DNA from: a virus
Length of the DNA: 34,126 bases
Direction: 5' to 3' (one strand)
IMG/VR virus record: IMGVR_UViG_3300030118_002659
Span: 1 to 34,126 of that record
Shown piece by piece: positions 30,318 through 34,126 of the stretch. The position numbers and the translations under genes were made by a program. Numbering within the stretch: position 1 is the stretch's first letter; each line of letters opens with the position of its first letter. Under the pieces are notes generated by a model, which was not told the origin of the DNA, made no database searches, and saw nothing but the letters and a program-made list of their open reading frames with translations.

Positions 30318-30881
30318 ATGAAAAATCTACAAAGTAAATTGGTGAATGTTCAAGCGACCTTGAAAGCACCTAAAAATCAAAGAAACAATTTTGGTAATTA
30401 TAATTATAGAAGTTGTGAAGACATTTTAGAAGCAGTTAAGCCTATACTTAAAAAAGAAGGTTTAACTCTTATGTTATCCGACACTATAAATAATGAACCA
30501 TTATATGTTGTAGCTACTGCGACTATTTCAGATGGTACAGATAGCTTAAGTGTATCTGCACAGGCAGGTATAGACCCTAATAAAAAAGGGATGGATGTTG
30601 CACAAAGTTTTGGTGCATCTAGTAGTTATGCAAGAAAATACGCTTTAAACGGCTTATTTTTAATAGATGATACTAAAGATGCCGATGCAACTAATACGCA
30701 TGGAAAAGTGTCTAAAAAGGCTTCTACGGGCACTTTAACCGATTCTAAACAATGGTTACAAAAAGATTCTGTTCAATTTAAGAATGTTTTAAAAGCAATT
30801 AAAGAGAAAGGGTTTACTATGACTGATGTTAGGCAAAAATACAAAGTAAGTAAGGAAGTCGAACAATTATTAACAAATTAA
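30318..30881 (+). CDS. erf: ERF-family single-strand annealing protein
   Basis: A 187-residue protein. MKNLQSKLVNVQATLKAPKN, YNYRSCEDILEAVKPILKKE, LYVVATATISDGTDSLSVSA, then GMDVAQSFGASSSYARKYAL and LFLIDDTKDAD are ERF hallmarks. ERF proteins anneal complementary single strands in phage recombination. ATG 30318 is chosen, since ATG 30300 lies between the -33 and -7 promoter boxes. Probable partner of the exonuclease at 934. Confidence 0.9.
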   Translation: MKNLQSKLVNVQATLKAPKNQRNNFGNYNYRSCEDILEAVKPILKKEGLTLMLSDTINNEPLYVVATATISDGTDSLSVSAQAGIDPNKKGMDVAQSFGASSSYARKYALNGLFLIDDTKDADATNTHGKVSKKASTGTLTDSKQWLQKDSVQFKNVLKAIKEKGFTMTDVRQKYKVSKEVEQLLTN

Positions 30882-30892
30882 ATTTTATTATT

Positions 30893-31147
30893 ATGAGTGA
30901 AAAAAATTATGTAGGTAGTGGAAAAAAAGTTGGAAACTACGATTTAGTAAACTTTTCTATACAATTAGATAAGTTAAATGATTTTGCATTTGAAATGAAT
31001 GGCAAAAAATACGTTAAATTATCTATGGGTAAGAAAAAAGAAGTGGACCAATATGGTAAAACACATTCTATTTGGATTGATGAGTGGAAACCTGATGCAC
31101 CTGCACAGGCACAACCACAAAAAGCAGAAACTGATTTACCATTTTAG
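30893..31147 (+). CDS. SSB-like protein with acidic C-terminal tip
   Basis: An 84-residue protein (MSEKNYVGSGKKVGNYDLVN...) that follows ERF by 11 nt. Its end, Pro/Gln/Ala-rich and then ETDLPF, is like the acidic tip of SSB (typically DDIPF) that recruits partner enzymes. The DLVNFSIQLDKLNDF and KKYVKLSMGKKKEVDQYGKT segments match a family common in Bacteroidota phages. It is shorter than a standard SSB, so single-strand binding is inferred. Confidence 0.6.
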   Translation: MSEKNYVGSGKKVGNYDLVNFSIQLDKLNDFAFEMNGKKYVKLSMGKKKEVDQYGKTHSIWIDEWKPDAPAQAQPQKAETDLPF

Positions 31148-31154
31148 TTTAACA

Positions 31155-31228
31155 TAATCTTAGAGTGCCTAGCACCTTTTTCATTTTATTTTTTGTTAGT
31201 TTTATTCTAGCTAGGCACTTTGAGATTA
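31155..31228 (+). promoter_or_regulatory. Long stem-loop with a competing short hairpin
   Basis: Arms 31155-31173 and 31210-31228 pair over all 19 bases, with two G-T wobbles, around a 36-nt U-rich loop. The left arm also contains GTGC-CTA-GCAC (31165-31175), followed by CCTTTTT, which would form a short terminator-like hairpin that excludes the long stem. The wobbles mean that only the + strand RNA pairs completely. It lies between the SSB-like and HTH genes. Confidence 0.7.
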
Positions 31229-31240
31229 ATTTTATATACA

Positions 31241-31531
31241 ATGAAAAATTATATTAACATTAACTTAGCATTTATGAGCACAAATTTATCTATACAAGAA
31301 GCAGTTGTTTTATCACATATACAATCTTTAGCAGTAAAAAAAGATTATTGCTATGCTTCTAATGAATCAATATGTAATACGTTGAAGCTCAACGACAGAA
31401 CTTTATATAGGATACTTAAAAAATTAGAAGATAAAGATTATATTAGAAGAGAAACAAAGAGCATAGGGAACTATGGAAAACAAAGAAAGATATTTATTAG
31501 CCCAACTGCCAGATTAGTCAGTTCTATGTAA
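31241..31531 (+). CDS. Helix-turn-helix DNA-binding protein
   Basis: A 96-residue protein with a winged-helix layout: LSIQEAVVLSHIQSLAVKKD, then YASNESICNTLKLNDRTLYR as turn and recognition helix, ILKKLEDKDYIRRE and a wing (NYGKQRKIFISP). This matches the HTH domain found in replication initiators and plasmid/phage regulators. ATG 31241 is used; a TTG at 31220 is less likely since it lies inside the stem-loop. It is placed between the stem-loop and a repeat-containing region, so it could bind those repeats. Confidence 0.65.
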   Translation: MKNYININLAFMSTNLSIQEAVVLSHIQSLAVKKDYCYASNESICNTLKLNDRTLYRILKKLEDKDYIRRETKSIGNYGKQRKIFISPTARLVSSM

Positions 31532-31602
31532 TATAACATGTTATATATAAATTAAATATATAACATAGTATATATATATACATAGTGTAATACATAACAA
31601 CA
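31531..31602 (+). promoter_or_regulatory. Palindrome and repeat region before the primase-helicase
   Basis: A perfect 16-bp palindrome, ATATAACATGTTATAT (31531-31546). Two copies of the ACATAGTR motif follow: AACATAGTA (from 31562) and TACATAGTG (from 31577), 15 nt apart. The second is identical in its core to the array at 10113. AT-rich, plausible binding site or origin component. Confidence 0.6.
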
Positions 31603-33333
31603 ATGAAAACAGAATTTGAGAAAATAGGTATTATACCAAAAAACAATAATACACAACAAAAAGTAAAGTGTCCGAATTGTTACAAGATTGGCAAAGAAAA
31701 CTACAAAGACCCATGTTTAAGCATTAACTTAGATACAGGTCAGTTTCTTTGTCATAAATGTACATGGAAGGGCACTGTTAAAAGAAATTATTTTATGCCA
31801 GAGGTAAAAGTTTATGAAAAACCTGTAAAGAATAACTTAAAAAAGTTAAATCAAAGGGCTAGAAAGTTTTTAAATAAAAGAGGTATAACTGATGAAGTTA
31901 TTGAAACAAACAAAATAGTAAGTTCAAAGGATGGCAAAAGTATAGTGTTTCCATATTTCAGAAACAATGAATTGATAAATTATAAAACTAGAGGTGTAAA
32001 TGATAAATTCTTTACACAAAGTAGAAATGGTTTGCCAATTATATACAACTATGATAGGGTTGCCAATGAAAAATTAATAATTATTTGTGAGGGTGAACTT
32101 GATTCGTTAAGTTGGGAGGTTGCAGGTATTACTTGGCATACTTCTGTAAATATGGGTGCACCAAACGTGCATGACAAAAACTTAGATAAAAAGTTAGAAT
32201 GTATATCTAATTGCTATGAAGTATTTGAACAAGCTGAACGAATTTATGTAGCAACTGATGATGATGATAATGGCAGATATTTATCTGAAGAGTTAGTTAG
32301 AAGATTTGGTGCTGAAAAATGTAAAATAGTTTGTTTTAAACCCTATAAAGATGCCAATGAATTATTATTAGCTGAGGGTGTAGAAGCATTAAAAGATAGG
32401 GTAAGACAAGCATCTGACCCTAAGATTGAAGGTATTTTTGGCATTGATGACATATATGATTCAATGTTAGATAATTATAGAAATGGACAGGAAAGAGGTA
32501 CTACAACCTATATTCCTGCAGTAGATTCAGCATGGACTTGGAGAAATGGTGAACTAAATATTTGGACAGGTTATCAAAACGAGGGAAAGAGTATGTTTTT
32601 AAATCAACTGGCATTATTAAAAGCTATTTACGATGGTTGGAAGTTCGGAGTGTTTTCACCTGAAAATATGCCAATAAATGATTTTTATAATGACTTAATT
32701 GAAACTTATATTGGCAAATCTGCAGACCCATATTTTGAGAATAATTACATGAGTGAAGATGAATTTAAAGAGGGTATGGAATTTATGAAGCGACATTTTT
32801 TTATAATATATCCAAAAAAAAGTTATAAATTAGAAGACATATTTGAAAGGGCTAAGTTTTTAGTCAAGTCAAAAGGCATACGTTCTTTGATAATAGACCC
32901 CTATAATACAATTCAACATAGGATGCAACATGGAGAGAGAGAAGATTTATATATAAGTAGATTTATGAGTGAGTTGAAAAGGTTTGCTATTGAGAATAAA
33001 ATATCAATTCATTTAGTAGCACACCAAGTAACACCACAAAAAGATGACAACAACAAATATTATAAACCTGATTTAAATAGAATAAAAGGTGGGGGAACAT
33101 TTTCAGATAAAGCCGACAATGTATTATTTGTATGGCGACCCAATAGAGCAATAGATTTTTCTGATACATCTGTAATCTTTGGCAGTCAAAAAATAAAAAA
33201 GCAAAAACTCGTAGGTTATCCACAGGAGATACATGGCATAACTTTCGACAGAAAATCATCGAGATATTTTTTTCATAATGAAACACCATTTGAAGAAATT
33301 GATAAATTTCGATGCGAAGAAGAGCAAGAGTAG
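31603..33333 (+). CDS. Primase-helicase (T7 gp4-like)
   Basis: A 576-residue bifunctional replication enzyme. The N-terminal zinc ribbon has C23, C26, C50 and C53. TOPRIM follows, with IICEGELDSLSW (E164) and IYVATDDDDNG (219-224). The helicase half has a Walker A-like GYQNEGKS (323-330), Walker B-like IRSLIIDPYN and HLVAHQ near residue 470. KGGGTFSDKADNVLFVWRPN is the arginine-finger region. Domain order and length match T7 gp4 and its relatives. Overlaps the next gene by 22 nt. Confidence 0.88.
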   Translation: MKTEFEKIGIIPKNNNTQQKVKCPNCYKIGKENYKDPCLSINLDTGQFLCHKCTWKGTVKRNYFMPEVKVYEKPVKNNLKKLNQRARKFLNKRGITDEVIETNKIVSSKDGKSIVFPYFRNNELINYKTRGVNDKFFTQSRNGLPIIYNYDRVANEKLIIICEGELDSLSWEVAGITWHTSVNMGAPNVHDKNLDKKLECISNCYEVFEQAERIYVATDDDDNGRYLSEELVRRFGAEKCKIVCFKPYKDANELLLAEGVEALKDRVRQASDPKIEGIFGIDDIYDSMLDNYRNGQERGTTTYIPAVDSAWTWRNGELNIWTGYQNEGKSMFLNQLALLKAIYDGWKFGVFSPENMPINDFYNDLIETYIGKSADPYFENNYMSEDEFKEGMEFMKRHFFIIYPKKSYKLEDIFERAKFLVKSKGIRSLIIDPYNTIQHRMQHGEREDLYISRFMSELKRFAIENKISIHLVAHQVTPQKDDNNKYYKPDLNRIKGGGTFSDKADNVLFVWRPNRAIDFSDTSVIFGSQKIKKQKLVGYPQEIHGITFDRKSSRYFFHNETPFEEIDKFRCEEEQE

Positions 33334-33599
33334 ATGCTAACCAAAAAGAAATAGTTGCCAAGCTAAGGGAGTTTGGTTGCTCAATTCTACACACACATCA
33401 ACTCGGCAAAGGAGCACCAGATATAATAATAGGATATAATAATCTAAATTATCTAATCGAAATTAAAGATGGAAGTAAAACTAAATCTCAACAGAAACTT
33501 ACACCAGATGAATTGGAATTTCAATCTAATTGGAAAGGTGCATACTTTGTGTGTAATTCTTATGAGCAAATTATATCTATTCTTGATGAGGGTAATTGA
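33312..33599 (+). CDS. VRR-NUC nuclease
   Basis: A 95-residue stand-alone VRR-NUC domain. Catalytic residues expected are D37 (GAPDIIIG), E50 and K52 (YLIEIKDG), then the SQQKLTPDELEFQ helix, and E13 in the N-terminal helix. Such phage proteins are predicted to cut branched DNA such as Holliday junctions. Placed between the primase-helicase and a sigma-like gene. Confidence 0.85.
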   Translation: MRRRARVDANQKEIVAKLREFGCSILHTHQLGKGAPDIIIGYNNLNYLIEIKDGSKTKSQQKLTPDELEFQSNWKGAYFVCNSYEQIISILDEGN

Positions 33600-34126
33600 T
33601 TTATTAGCACAAAAGAATGATGATTGGATTCGTATGGCAAAGAGCTTTAAGATTACTGATGACCAAGCAAACGAGATTGTACAAGAAATGTATTTAAGAA
33701 TTAATGATTATGTAAAGGATGTAAAGAAAATTATGTACGATGATAAACAGATAAATACTTTTTATGTTTATATAACACTTAGAAATATTTATTATTCTAA
33801 TTTTTATAATACAGGCAAAAACATTAAGAATCGTAAAGTGATATATTTTAGTGATATTGTAGATAAAGATGATTCAAGAAAGTTAGCAAAGTATATGATT
33901 GAAGACCCAGAAGACATACAAAACAATATACACAAGAAAATAAAATTAGATAATTTAATAGATAAAATAGAAAACGAAATAAACTCATGGTATTGGTATG
34001 ATAAAAAAATGACTAAATTGTACATGAATACTAAAATGAGTATGCGAGATATAAGTAAAGAAACCAAAATAAGTTTAAGTTCAATATTTAATACATTAAC
34101 AAATGCCAAAGAAAAAATTAGAAAAG
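33586..34126 (+). CDS. Sigma-factor-like protein, runs off the window
   Basis: A 180-codon open frame (MRVIDLLAQKNDDWIRMAKS...) cut by the window edge. DDQANEIVQEMYLRINDY resembles sigma-70 region 2, and SMRDISKETKISLSSIFNTL resembles the region 4 helix-turn-helix; the middle is less typical. Overlaps the nuclease by 14 nt. If the right edge is joined to the left, the frame continues GACAAAGAATACAATGCAGA and stops at TAG 33-35, giving 191 residues. It could direct phage transcription, but that is inference. Confidence 0.6.
   Translation, partial: MRVIDLLAQKNDDWIRMAKSFKITDDQANEIVQEMYLRINDYVKDVKKIMYDDKQINTFYVYITLRNIYYSNFYNTGKNIKNRKVIYFSDIVDKDDSRKLAKYMIEDPEDIQNNIHKKIKLDNLIDKIENEINSWYWYDKKMTKLYMNTKMSMRDISKETKISLSSIFNTLTNAKEKIRK

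Noticed and set aside
1-34126. Temperate lifestyle genes
   Set aside because: No integrase, excisionase or CI/Cro pair was recognised; the only HTH protein looks replication-linked.

Overview
The window reads as an essentially complete genome of a tailed phage with a non-contractile tail (siphovirus-like) that infects a low-GC member of the Bacteroidota, probably a marine flavobacterium. Every convincing gene is on the + strand. Evidence for the host group: promoter-like elements of the TTTG / TAnnTTTG type, A-rich leaders with almost no Shine-Dalgarno sites, and structural proteins that resemble flavobacterial phage families by memory. No integrase, excisionase or CI-like repressor is visible, so a strictly lytic life is the simplest reading. 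No tRNA, CRISPR array or insertion sequence was found.

Layout. (1) 13-3959: a PD-(D/E)XK nuclease, small proteins, a lipoprotein, a RecE-like exonuclease, a nucleotide-modification-associated protein, then small and large terminase. (2) 3960-9431: an accessory region of short genes arranged as five consecutive transcription units. Each unit has a promoter-like element with exactly 20 nt between its boxes and ends in an intrinsic terminator. Four of the five promoters share extra sequence inside the spacer. (3) 9432-10273: non-coding DNA, one small gene and a four-copy 16-bp direct-repeat array. (4) 10274-17440: the tail module, opening with a tail assembly chaperone that carries a clear -1 programmed frameshift (T9 slippery run) and ending with the tape measure. 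(5) 17460-23963: the head module (multi-domain prohead protease, scaffold, major capsid, major tail protein, portal, connector). It lies after the tape measure, which is not the usual order. (6) 24049-27972: tail fibre with a C-terminal S74 self-cleaving chaperone, plus accessory proteins. (7) 28009-30152: lysis region (membrane proteins, a secreted thioredoxin-fold-like protein, T7-lysozyme-type amidase, three-helix holin). (8) 30153-34126: replication and recombination (ERF annealase, SSB-like protein, HTH protein, primase-helicase, VRR-NUC nuclease, sigma-like factor).

The last gene runs off the right edge, and its frame continues across the left edge to a stop at 33-35. This suggests the sequence is a circular or circularly permuted genome opened inside that gene. 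Joined this way, modules 8 and 1 become one replication, recombination and packaging block, bringing the annealase and its likely exonuclease partner to about 4.2 kb apart. All functional names come from motif recognition without database searches. The best candidates for something new are the cassette-like accessory region with its shared promoter/operator element, the 16-bp repeat array echoed upstream of the primase-helicase, and a 19-bp stem-loop with a competing short hairpin before the HTH gene.
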